Positions 1-5,813 of a stretch of 11,364 nt of DNA are shown piece after piece. Under the pieces are notes generated by a model. The model did not search any database, was not told the origin of the DNA, and worked only from the letters and a program-made list of their open reading frames with translations. Each line of letters starts with the position of its first letter. The first letter of the stretch is position 1. The stretch spans positions 1-11,364 of the forward strand of contig CAIWVR010000044.1 in assembly GCA_903916165.1 (NCBI GenBank). Direction: 5' to 3'. The DNA is from an uncultured Hyphomicrobiales bacterium (GTDB taxonomy: Bacteria > Pseudomonadota > Alphaproteobacteria > Rhizobiales > Beijerinckiaceae). Position numbers and translations under genes: made by a program.

Positions 1-1
1 A

Positions 2-919
2 TCATGATGAGCGCCCGGCAACGAAGCGCGCGGCCTCGATCAGCACATCGGTGCGCGATCCCAGCTCCAGCCCCTGCAAGGCACCCACCGCCTCGTCGAC
101 CAGCGAATCGCAGCGGTGCCCGGCAACATCGACGCCCAGCATCGACACCAATGTCGCCTTGTTGCGTCCGGCATCCTTGCCCGCGCGCTTGCCCAGCGTC
201 GCCGCGTCGCTCCTGGCGTCGAGCAGGTCGTCGGCGATCTGGAAGGCGGCACCGATCAGCGCGCCGAAACGCGACAGGCGGCGCATCTGCACGGGGCTTG
301 CCAGCCCCAGCAGCGCGCCAGCTTCCACCGCCTGCTGCAGCAGGGCGCCGGTTTTCATGGCCTGCATTTCGAGAATCTCGTCCATCGTCAGTGGCTTGTC
401 GCTGCGCTCGGCCTCGAGGTCGAGTGCCTGGCCGCCCGCCATGCCGCCCAGCCCCGAAGCCAGCGCCAGATGACGCACGAGCTGGCAGCGCAGCGCCGGA
501 TCGTCATGGGTGGCCGGGTCGGAGAGAATATCGAACGCATAAGTGAGCAGGCTGTCGCCGGCGAGGATCGCGGTCGCCTCGTCATAGGCCTTGTGGACCG
601 TGGGACGTCCGCGCCGCAGATCGTCGTCGTCCATCGCAGGCAGGTCATCGTGCACCAGCGAATAGCAATGGACCATCTCCAGCGCGCAGGCGGCGCGCAT
701 GGCGGCTTCGGGGGCGACGTCGAACAGGGCCGCGGTCTCAAGCGTCAGGAACGGCCGCAGGCGCTTGCCGCCACCCAGCGCCGCATGGCGCATGGCTGCC
801 AGCAGGCGGGCGGGTCGGCGCGTCTCGCCGGGCCGCGCCTGCGGCGACAGCAGACCCTCCAGCGCCTGCTCGACCTGTGCCGCGACATCGTTCAGTTTCA
901 GCTCGAAAGAAATGCTCAC
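2..919 (-). CDS. ispA: Polyprenyl synthetase, farnesyl diphosphate synthase type
   Basis: This cytosolic prenyltransferase condenses isopentenyl diphosphate with dimethylallyl and then geranyl diphosphate to give the C15 precursor of quinones, hopanoids and undecaprenyl carriers. From the GTG at 919 it is 305 residues, close to the roughly 300 of bacterial IspA. The first aspartate-rich motif DDLPAMD is at 91-97, in the bacterial form with two extra residues, followed by RRGRPT. The GGGKRLRP block is near 49-56, and the second motif DDLLD is at 230-234 after FQIA. Tyr86 lies five residues before the first motif, as in short-chain synthases. An in-frame start at 1006 would add 29 residues unlike the family (rich in Arg, Cys and Pro), so GTG is preferred. 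The TGA stop is at 2-4, so the gene is complete. It diverges from mtgA. The family is certain; C15 rather than C10 or C20 product length is inferred. Confidence 0.93.
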   Translation of the reverse strand: MSISFELKLNDVAAQVEQALEGLLSPQARPGETRRPARLLAAMRHAALGGGKRLRPFLTLETAALFDVAPEAAMRAACALEMVHCYSLVHDDLPAMDDDDLRRGRPTVHKAYDEATAILAGDSLLTYAFDILSDPATHDDPALRCQLVRHLALASGLGGMAGGQALDLEAERSDKPLTMDEILEMQAMKTGALLQQAVEAGALLGLASPVQMRRLSRFGALIGAAFQIADDLLDARSDAATLGKRAGKDAGRNKATLVSMLGVDVAGHRCDSLVDEAVGALQGLELGSRTDVLIEAARFVAGRSS

Positions 920-1016
920 TCGCGCCCCCGGACTTTTCCGCGTCCAAAAACCGCGTGGCGCGCACTTTGGCAAGAGGCATCCCTCCGGGGACGCCAGCGC
1001 GCGCAATGGCTTGCCT

Positions 1017-1046
1017 TTGCTCCGGTCGCCGCGGACGGGCTAGACT
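1017..1046 (+). promoter_or_regulatory. Candidate promoter of mtgA
   Basis: A -35-like TTGCTC (1017-1022) is separated by 18 bases from a -10-like TAGACT (1041-1046). Transcription would begin near 1053, just before the ribosome-binding site GGGAG (1058-1062). The fit to sigma-70 is moderate. The same GCTAGACT sequence occurs just before the isomerase gene near 5750. Confidence 0.35.
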
Positions 1047-1068
1047 GGCCCCGCCCCGGGAGCCCTCC

Positions 1069-1755
1069 TTGATCCGCGCAGCCCAACTTGTCCGTCGTTT
1101 CCTGACCTTGCTGGCCGCCCTGTTTCTGGGCTGGCTCGCGCTCGTCGCCCTGTTGATGGCCCTCTATACAATCGTCCCGCCGGTTTCGACGCTGATGCTG
1201 GGCCGATGGGCGATGTTTCAGGACGTCGAGCGCCGCTTCATTCCGCTGGCCTCGATGTCCCCGCAACTGCCACGTGCCATTGTCATGAGCGAGGACGCCC
1301 GCTTCTGCCGCCATGGCGGGGTTGATTGGGACGCACTCGGCCAGGTCCTCACCGCGTCCGACGAGGACGGCCCGTCGCGCGGTGCCTCGACGCTCACCAT
1401 GCAGCTGGTGAAAAACCTGTTCCTGTGGCCGGGCCGCTCCTACATCCGCAAGGCGCTGGAGATCCCGCTCGCGATCGTGCTCGACCTCGTCTGGAGCAAG
1501 AAGCGGATCATGGAGGCCTATCTCAATGTCGCTGAATGGGGCGACGGCGTTTTCGGCGCCGAGGCTGCGGCGCGCCGCGCCTTCGGCAAGGGTGCTGCCG
1601 CGCTCAATGCCCGCGAGGCCGCGCTGCTGGCCACCGCCCTGCCCAATCCGCATCTACGGCAGGCGGCCAGACCTGGTCGCCACCATTCCAGCCTGGCGGG
1701 AATCGTCGCGCGACGTGCCGCATCGGGCGTGGCCTGGACGGATTGTCTGCGATAA
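1069..1755 (+). CDS. mtgA: Monofunctional biosynthetic peptidoglycan transglycosylase
   Basis: This glycosyltransferase (GT51 family) polymerises lipid II into glycan strands at the outer face of the inner membrane and lacks a transpeptidase domain. From the TTG at 1069 it has 228 residues, the usual MtgA size. One N-terminal membrane segment (about 10-35) anchors it. GT51 motifs follow in order: EDARFCRHGGVDWDAL with catalytic Glu75, GASTLTMQ at 105-112, KNLF, RKALE, and EAYLNVAEWG with the second key Glu. The TTG start has a well-placed GGGAG six bases upstream. An upstream in-frame ATG at 877 would overlap the divergent ispA and add 64 basic residues ahead of the membrane anchor, so it is rejected. 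The next gene, rpmF, follows after 95 bases on the same strand. Confidence 0.94.
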   Translation: MIRAAQLVRRFLTLLAALFLGWLALVALLMALYTIVPPVSTLMLGRWAMFQDVERRFIPLASMSPQLPRAIVMSEDARFCRHGGVDWDALGQVLTASDEDGPSRGASTLTMQLVKNLFLWPGRSYIRKALEIPLAIVLDLVWSKKRIMEAYLNVAEWGDGVFGAEAAARRAFGKGAAALNAREAALLATALPNPHLRQAARPGRHHSSLAGIVARRAASGVAWTDCLR

Positions 1756-1850
1756 GTGATGCCAGACCCTAGCCAGCGCTGTTCAACGGGTGTATGGAAC
1801 GCGCCTTGAATTCGAGCGGCCGCCCGACGCGTGGCCCCATGGAGACCACG

Positions 1851-2036
1851 ATGGCAGTTCCGAAGCGCAAAACCTCCCCGATGAAGCGCGGCTTCCGCCG
1901 CTCGGCCGACGCGCTGGCGCAGCCGACCTATGTCGAGGACAAGGATTCCGGCGAATTGCGCCGTCCGCACCACGTCGACCTGAAGACCGGCATGTACAAC
2001 GGTCGCCAGATCCTGAAGGTCAAGGCGAAGGATTGA
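1851..2036 (+). CDS. rpmF: 50S ribosomal protein L32
   Basis: This is a small basic protein of the large ribosomal subunit. It has 61 residues and starts with the typical [14 protein letters not shown], continuing with FRRSADAL, the [16 protein letters not shown] block, and a short basic end. A GGAG (1841-1844) six bases before the ATG fixes the start; an in-frame start at 1794 would add 19 unsupported residues. The alphaproteobacterial L32 lacks the Cys pairs of zinc-binding homologues; no Cys is present here, so this form does not need zinc even though zur lies nearby. A strong intrinsic terminator follows 26 bases after the stop. No convincing promoter was found in the 95 bases before it, so read-through from mtgA is possible. 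Confidence 0.97.
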   Translation: MAVPKRKTSPMKRGFRRSADALAQPTYVEDKDSGELRRPHHVDLKTGMYNGRQILKVKAKD

Positions 2037-2058
2037 TCCTTCGGTCGTTGTTTTGAGA

Positions 2059-2943
2059 TCAGGGCCCGGCGTTTTGCCGGGCCTTTTCTTTTGCGCTCGC
2101 CACCGCCGCCCCCACAACGATCATCCCGCACGCCGCCGCCAGTGGCCAGCCCGCCTCCGCAACGCCTGCCACCACGAGCCAGAACGTCGACAGCACGGGG
2201 GCCGCATAGGACAGGACGCCGATCAGGCGGATGTCGCCATGCTTGACGCCGTGATCCCAGAGGAAGAAGGCGGCACCAGCGGGGCCTAGCCCCAGCAGCG
2301 CCAGCGCGGCCCACTGGCTGGCCTCCTGCGGCCAGACGGTGCGCTCCAGACCCAGATGCAGCAGGCCCGCCAGCGCGGCCGTGGCGAGGCAGAAACCCGC
2401 CACTGCGCCGCTCGGCACATCGTTGAAACGGCGCGAGGCGACGGAATAGCCAGCCCAGACGAAGGCCGCCGCAAGGGCCAGCCCATAGCCGGGGGACAGC
2501 GCCGTAAAGCCTCCGCCCCTGCCGACAAACAGCACCACCAGCCCCGCAAAGCCGGTCAGCGCGCCCAGCACGTGGCGCGCCCGCAGGCGCTCGCCCGGCA
2601 GCAGGGCGGCAAACAGCACGATGAGCAGCGGCCAGAGATAATTCACAAGCCCCGCTTCCGCCGGCGGTGCCGTGCGCAGGGCCGCGAAATAGAGCGCGTG
2701 GTAGCAAAAAAGCCCGCCCGTCCCCAAAGCCCAGGCGGCGGGCCGCTGGCGCAGGACGCCTGCCTCACCGCGCCAGAGCAGCACGAGGAGGCCCGCCAGG
2801 CCGCCTGTCGCAAAGGTGATGGCTGTCAGCTGGAACGGCGGCATGGCACCGGTGGCTGTCGTCAGCACTGCAAGCACGGACCACAGCAGGATGGCGCCGA
2901 GCCCCGACAGGGTCGCGGCGTTGCGGGCGCTCAACCCGCGCAA
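2059..2943 (-). CDS. DMT-superfamily (EamA) transporter, YddG-like exporter
   Basis: This is a predicted inner-membrane drug/metabolite transporter with about ten hydrophobic segments in two EamA repeats and 294 residues. Several blocks resemble the aromatic amino acid exporter YddG: GLVNYLWPLLIVLFAALL, AFVWAGYSVASRRF, and HGVKHGDIRLIGVLSYAAPVLS. Export of aromatic or related amino acids is the best family-based guess; the true substrate is unknown. The start is a TTG, either at 2943 (overlapping the end of zur by 13 bases) or at 2934, where TTGA fuses the start with the zur stop. Neither has a good Shine-Dalgarno, so translational coupling to zur is likely. Its last codons contain the rpmF terminator stem. 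Zinc-dependent regulation through co-transcription with zur is inferred. Confidence 0.88.
   Translation of the reverse strand: MRGLSARNAATLSGLGAILLWSVLAVLTTATGAMPPFQLTAITFATGGLAGLLVLLWRGEAGVLRQRPAAWALGTGGLFCYHALYFAALRTAPPAEAGLVNYLWPLLIVLFAALLPGERLRARHVLGALTGFAGLVVLFVGRGGGFTALSPGYGLALAAAFVWAGYSVASRRFNDVPSGAVAGFCLATAALAGLLHLGLERTVWPQEASQWAALALLGLGPAGAAFFLWDHGVKHGDIRLIGVLSYAAPVLSTFWLVVAGVAEAGWPLAAACGMIVVGAAVASAKEKARQNAGP
2063..2092 (+). terminator. Rho-independent terminator of rpmF
   Basis: A perfect 8-bp GC stem, GGCCCGGC (2063-2070) and GCCGGGCC (2076-2083), with a 5-base loop, is followed by TTTTCTTTT (2084-2092) on the plus strand. It ends rpmF transcription and lies within the last codons of the convergent exporter gene (stop at 2059). 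There is no U tract in the opposite direction, so it should act only on the plus strand. Confidence 0.9.
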
Positions 2944-3374
2944 TCTTTGCAGCGGCCGGTGATTTCGACCACCTGGCGCTGCGCGACAAAGCCGGCGTCC
3001 TGTGCCAGTCGCGCGAGCCCGGCGTCGATCTCGGGCGAGGTTGCCTCCGTCACCCGGCCGCAGGTGTCGCAGATCAGGAAGGCGACCGGCGCGGAACGCC
3101 CATGCGCATGGGCGCAGGCCATGAAGGCGTTGCGTGAGGCAAGCCGATGCACGAGTCCCTTTTCCAGCAGGAAATCGAGCGCACGATAGACCGACACGGG
3201 CGCCGGCCGCTTGCCGGTTTCCTGCGCCAGAATGTCGATCATCTCATAGGCACCGACGGGGCGGGCCGCCGCGCACAGCTTGTCGAGGACCAGCTGCCGG
3301 GACGGCGTCAGCCTGATGTGCCCATGCGCATGGGCGCATTGCGAATGATCGTGCGCGTGACTGTGATCGTGCAT
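2931..3374 (-). CDS. zur: Fur-family zinc uptake regulator Zur
   Basis: This is a cytosolic metal-sensing repressor that, in the family, represses zinc import genes when Zn-loaded. With the ATG at 3372-3374 it has 147 residues. A His-rich N-terminus (MHDHSHAHDHSQCAHAHGH) precedes the winged helix containing PVSVYRALDFLLEKGLVHR. Residues matching the regulatory zinc site of Zur are His76, Cys87, His89 or His91, and Glu110. The structural zinc site is Cys102/Cys105 and Cys142/Cys145. These features favour Zur over Fur, Mur or PerR. An in-frame TTG at 3425 would add 17 residues lacking family character. A CTATAT -10-like box ends seven bases before the ATG, so the mRNA may be leaderless. The downstream exporter overlaps its end. 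No znuABC genes and no convincing Zur box were seen in the window. Confidence 0.9.
   Translation of the reverse strand: MHDHSHAHDHSQCAHAHGHIRLTPSRQLVLDKLCAAARPVGAYEMIDILAQETGKRPAPVSVYRALDFLLEKGLVHRLASRNAFMACAHAHGRSAPVAFLICDTCGRVTEATSPEIDAGLARLAQDAGFVAQRQVVEITGRCKDCAG
3098..3116. repeat. 19-bp direct repeat with palindrome, copy 1
   Basis: GCCCATGCGCATGGGCGCA occurs here and again at 3320-3338. At this copy the core extends to an 18-bp perfect palindrome, CGCCCATGCGCATGGGCG (3097-3114). Read on the minus strand it encodes Cys-Ala-His-Ala-His-Gly, part of the regulatory metal site of Zur. Confidence 0.9.
3320..3338. repeat. 19-bp direct repeat with palindrome, copy 2
   Basis: This is an identical 19-bp copy of the sequence at 3098-3116, with a 16-bp palindromic core (3320-3335). 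It encodes the same Cys-Ala-His-Ala-His-Gly with the same codons, in the His-rich N-terminal tail of Zur. Confidence 0.9.
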
Positions 3375-3381
3375 GCTTCCA

Positions 3382-3387
3382 ATATAG
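3382..3387 (-). promoter_or_regulatory. Candidate -10 box of zur
   Basis: CTATAT on the minus strand matches the -10 element often reported for alphaproteobacterial sigma-70 promoters. It lies seven bases upstream of the zur ATG, which would place transcription initiation at or next to the start codon. No good -35 is present at the expected spacing. Confidence 0.3.
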
Positions 3388-3510
3388 AGGCTCGGCAGCC
3401 TTGGCGCGACCGCCGTGCGCGACAAAATGCACAGACCCGCGCAAGCTCTCGCCCCTCGCCAATTTTGGTGCGGCGCACTAGGCTGGTGTCATATCAGCGG
3501 AGACCCTCCC

Positions 3511-4296
3511 ATGAGCCTGAAGACACGCAATGCCCTCGTGACCGGATCGACCAGCGGCATCGGCCTCGCCATTGCGCGCGCCGTCGCGGCGGAGGGTGCC
3601 AATGTGACGATCAACGGGTTCGGGCCGGCCGAGGCCATCGAGACCGCGCGCGCGGAGATCGAGACGGATTTTGGCGTCCGGTGCCGCTATTCCGCCGCCG
3701 ACATGACCAGGCCCGCCGAGATCGCGGCCATGGTGGCGGAAGCTGAAGCCGCCTTCGGCTCGCTCGACATTCTGGTCAACAATGCCGGCATCCAGCATGT
3801 CGCGCCGATCGAGGAGTTCCCGATCGAGAAATGGGACCAGATCATCGCCATCAATCTGTCCTCGGCCTTCCATACCATCCGCGCCGCGACGCCCGGCATG
3901 AAGGCGCGCAAATGGGGCCGCATCATCTGCACGGCCTCCGCCCATTCGCTCGTCGCCTCGCCGTTCAAGTCGGCCTATGTCTCGGCCAAGCACGGCATTG
4001 CCGGCCTCACCAAGACGGTTGCGCTGGAACTGGCGACCTTCGGGGTCACGGTGAACTGCATTTCGCCGGGTTATGTCTGGACGCCGCTCGTCGAGAAACA
4101 GATCCCCGACACGATGAAGGCGCGCAACATGACGAAAGAGCAGGTCATCCGCGACGTGCTGCTCACCGCGCAGCCAACCAGGCAATTCGTGACCAGCGAG
4201 CAGGTCGCCGCCTTTGCCGTGTTCCTGTGCTCGGATGCAGCATCGCAAATGACAGGTTCGAACTATTCCATGGACGGCGGCTGGACCGCCGCCTGA
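3511..4296 (+). CDS. bdhA: 3-hydroxybutyrate dehydrogenase (SDR family)
   Basis: This cytosolic NAD-dependent short-chain dehydrogenase interconverts (R)-3-hydroxybutyrate and acetoacetate in poly-hydroxybutyrate and ketone-body turnover. It has 261 residues, the standard size. The nucleotide motif TGSTSGIG is at 11-18, NNAG at 90-93, and the catalytic set is Asn115, Ser143, Tyr156, Lys160. Residues matching known substrate contacts of bacterial HBDH are also present: Gln95, His145, Lys153, and Gln197 in the TPLVEKQ stretch. The C-terminal SMDGGWTA is typical. The ATG at 3511 follows GGAG (3499-3502) by eight bases; the in-frame start at 3415 lies in the zur upstream region and is rejected. 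It diverges from zur and converges on the methyltransferase gene with only 22 bases between stops. A weak 6-bp hairpin (4311-4332) without a T run straddles that junction. Other acyl SDR substrates remain possible. Confidence 0.92.
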   Translation: MSLKTRNALVTGSTSGIGLAIARAVAAEGANVTINGFGPAEAIETARAEIETDFGVRCRYSAADMTRPAEIAAMVAEAEAAFGSLDILVNNAGIQHVAPIEEFPIEKWDQIIAINLSSAFHTIRAATPGMKARKWGRIICTASAHSLVASPFKSAYVSAKHGIAGLTKTVALELATFGVTVNCISPGYVWTPLVEKQIPDTMKARNMTKEQVIRDVLLTAQPTRQFVTSEQVAAFAVFLCSDAASQMTGSNYSMDGGWTAA

Positions 4297-4318
4297 TGGC
4301 TGCGGAGATTGGCGCTGC

Positions 4319-4963
4319 CTACCGGAAGCGCCAGACCTGCGACACCTTGATCTCGGCATCCTCAAGTGACCGTGTCACGGGCACGCGATATTCGGCGAGC
4401 GGCTCCAGCCGGTCCCTGGCGAGATAGGACCGCCCGGGATCGCCGATCAGCACGCTCGCGCCGCGCTGGCGCAGAGTGTCGAGCCAGTCGGTGACGCGCG
4501 CCGCCATGTCGCGCTCGTAGGACACATCGCCCGCCAGCACGACCTCCCAGCCGTCATCCGTGCCCACAAGGTCGCCGTGCCGGGGTTCGAGGACGACGCC
4601 ATTTTCGGTGGCATTCAGCGCCATGGCGTCGATGGCGAAATCGTCAATGTCGCAGGCCTCCACGCGCCGCGCGCCAGCCTTCGCGGCGGCGATGGCGACA
4701 AGGCCCGAGCCGGAGGCGAAATCGAGCACGTGACGGCCCGCAACCAGGGCGGGAGTGTCGAGAATATAGCGCGCTAGCGCCTGGCCCCCCGCCCAGGCAA
4801 AGGCCCAGAACGGCGGCGGCAGACCGATTTCGCCAAGTTCATCCTCGGTGCGCTGCCAGAGCTCGGTGGCCTCATCAGCCGTCCAGAGCGAGATCTCGGG
4901 CGCGTGGGGGACCGGCAGCAAACGGGTGTTGTTGCGGATGAAAGCCTTGCGGTCGGCGATCAA
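4319..4963 (-). CDS. Class I SAM methyltransferase, METTL20/ETF-beta-like
   Basis: This is a predicted cytosolic S-adenosylmethionine-dependent protein methyltransferase of 214 residues. The glycine-rich motif I VLDFASGSGL is at 79-88 and an acidic post-I segment, ACDIDD, at 103-108. The GDVSYE block at 145-150 corresponds to the DxxY-type motif of the seven-beta-strand protein methyltransferases (MTF16), and DPGRSYL at 175-181. Together with LPPPFWAFAWAGGQALARY near 48-66 this matches the group of mitochondrial METTL20, which methylates lysines of the electron transfer flavoprotein beta subunit. Bacterial homologues are often loosely labelled nicotinamide N-methyltransferase. The TTG at 4961-4963 overlaps the preceding stop as TTGA, and homology begins right there; an earlier TTG at 5026 would add 21 Arg/Gly-rich residues. 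No ETF gene is in the window, so the substrate is inferred. Confidence 0.85.
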   Translation of the reverse strand: MIADRKAFIRNNTRLLPVPHAPEISLWTADEATELWQRTEDELGEIGLPPPFWAFAWAGGQALARYILDTPALVAGRHVLDFASGSGLVAIAAAKAGARRVEACDIDDFAIDAMALNATENGVVLEPRHGDLVGTDDGWEVVLAGDVSYERDMAARVTDWLDTLRQRGASVLIGDPGRSYLARDRLEPLAEYRVPVTRSLEDAEIKVSQVWRFR

Positions 4964-5739
4964 GGTGCCAGCGCCTCGCGCCAGCCGAGCCCCTGGACTG
5001 TGGCGCCGCGCGGGCGATATTCGCAACCGACCCAGCCGTCCCAGCCCCGCGCCGCAATTTCGGCCAGCACGGCTGTATAATTCACCTCGCCCTCATCCGG
5101 CTCGCGCCGGCGCGGCACCGAGGCGATCTGGAAATGGCCGATCAGCGGCCAGTGGCGGCCGATGCGGCGCAGCAGGTCACCTTCCAGAATTTGCACATGG
5201 TAGACGTCGAACAGGATCTTCAGCTCCGGGTGCCCGAGCGCATGGATGAGTTCGGCGGCATGGTCGGAGCCCTTCAGGAAATAATCGGGCCGGTCGTAGG
5301 GGTTCAGCGGTTCGATCAGCAGCGTGACGCTGGCGCGCTCGGCCTTTTCACAGGCGTCGCTCATATTGGCGAGAAAGGTCGCGCGCGCCGCATCGGGTGC
5401 GGCACCCTCGAGCACGCCCGACAGACAGTGCAGGGTCTTCGCGCCCAGCTCATGCGCATAGTCGAGCCCGCGTGCGAGGCTGTCGCGGAAATCGGGCTCG
5501 CGACCCGGGAGCGCCGCAAAGCCGAACTCGCCTGCCGCGCCCGGCGGCGCGTTGATGCCCGTCATCGGCACACCGACATCCCTCAGGCGCTGGCGAATCT
5601 CGCGCGCCGGAATGTCATAGGGAAACTGGCATTCGACGGCTTCAAAGCCGGCCCGCGCTGCGGCGTCGATCCGCTCGAGGAACGGCGCTTCGCAGAAGAG
5701 CATCGATATGTTGGCGCAGAAGCGCAGGTGACGATCCAT
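4960..5739 (-). CDS. hyi: Hydroxypyruvate isomerase family TIM-barrel enzyme
   Basis: This cytosolic sugar-isomerase-like TIM barrel of 259 residues is the length of E. coli Hyi. Family blocks are seen throughout: RFCANISMLFCEAPFLER at 6-23, QFPYD at 38-42, PGRE, LLIEPLN (Glu143), LFDVYHVQ (Asp178), GHFQIA (Gln204) and GWVGCEYRP (Glu240). The four named residues match the divalent-metal ligands of the family. The reaction is hydroxypyruvate/tartronate semialdehyde isomerisation or, as for OtnI relatives, 2-oxotetronate isomerisation; sequence alone does not decide. The ATG at 5737-5739 is chosen because homology begins directly after it; the longer in-frame start at 5808 adds 23 residues. It has almost no leader if the TAGACT box is its -10. 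It overlaps the methyltransferase gene by four bases. No glyoxylate carboligase or tartronate semialdehyde reductase is nearby. Confidence 0.88.
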   Translation of the reverse strand: MDRHLRFCANISMLFCEAPFLERIDAAARAGFEAVECQFPYDIPAREIRQRLRDVGVPMTGINAPPGAAGEFGFAALPGREPDFRDSLARGLDYAHELGAKTLHCLSGVLEGAAPDAARATFLANMSDACEKAERASVTLLIEPLNPYDRPDYFLKGSDHAAELIHALGHPELKILFDVYHVQILEGDLLRRIGRHWPLIGHFQIASVPRRREPDEGEVNYTAVLAEIAARGWDGWVGCEYRPRGATVQGLGWREALAP

Positions 5740-5747
5740 GATAGCCA

Positions 5748-5777
5748 AGTCTAGCAAAGCCGGGCGCATTCGGCCAA
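5748..5777 (-). promoter_or_regulatory. Candidate promoter of the isomerase gene
   Basis: On the minus strand, TTGGCC (5777-5772) is separated by 18 bases from TAGACT (5753-5748), which ends eight bases before the ATG. The spacing and the GCTAGACT core match the candidate mtgA promoter. Transcription would begin within a few bases of the start codon. Confidence 0.3.
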
Positions 5778-5782
5778 TGCGC
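5764..5782. other. Hairpin between MFS and isomerase genes
   Basis: The inverted repeat GCGCATT (5764-5770) and AATGCGC (5776-5782) has a 7-bp perfect stem and 5-base loop, in the 74-base gap between the two minus-strand genes. No T run follows on either strand. It could be a weak terminator for the MFS gene or an operator overlapping the -35 of the next gene. Confidence 0.5.
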
Positions 5783-5813
5783 AGGGCGGCGCGCGCCGGG
5801 CCGATCATAACCC

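Noticed and set aside
116..1072. 318-codon plus-strand open frame antisense to ispA
   Set aside because: It is opposite a clear prenyl synthase with both Asp-rich motifs; the translation has low complexity and no recognisable domain.
2356..3189. 277-codon plus-strand open frame over the exporter and zur
   Set aside because: It crosses two well-supported minus-strand genes and its translation is rich in Gln/Arg/Ala with no domain.
3375..3510. Search for a Zur box or strong bdhA promoter in the zur/bdhA gap
   Set aside because: No palindrome resembling known Zur boxes was seen. TTGGTG and TCATAT at 18-base spacing would place the transcript start on the ribosome-binding site, so no promoter is called for bdhA.
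4311..4332. Inverted repeat GGCGCT/AGCGCC at the bdhA/methyltransferase junction as a bidirectional terminator
   Set aside because: The stem is only 6 bp with a 10-base loop and no T run on either strand.
3478..4365. 295-codon minus-strand open frame antisense to bdhA
   Set aside because: It is the complement of a complete SDR gene with all catalytic residues.
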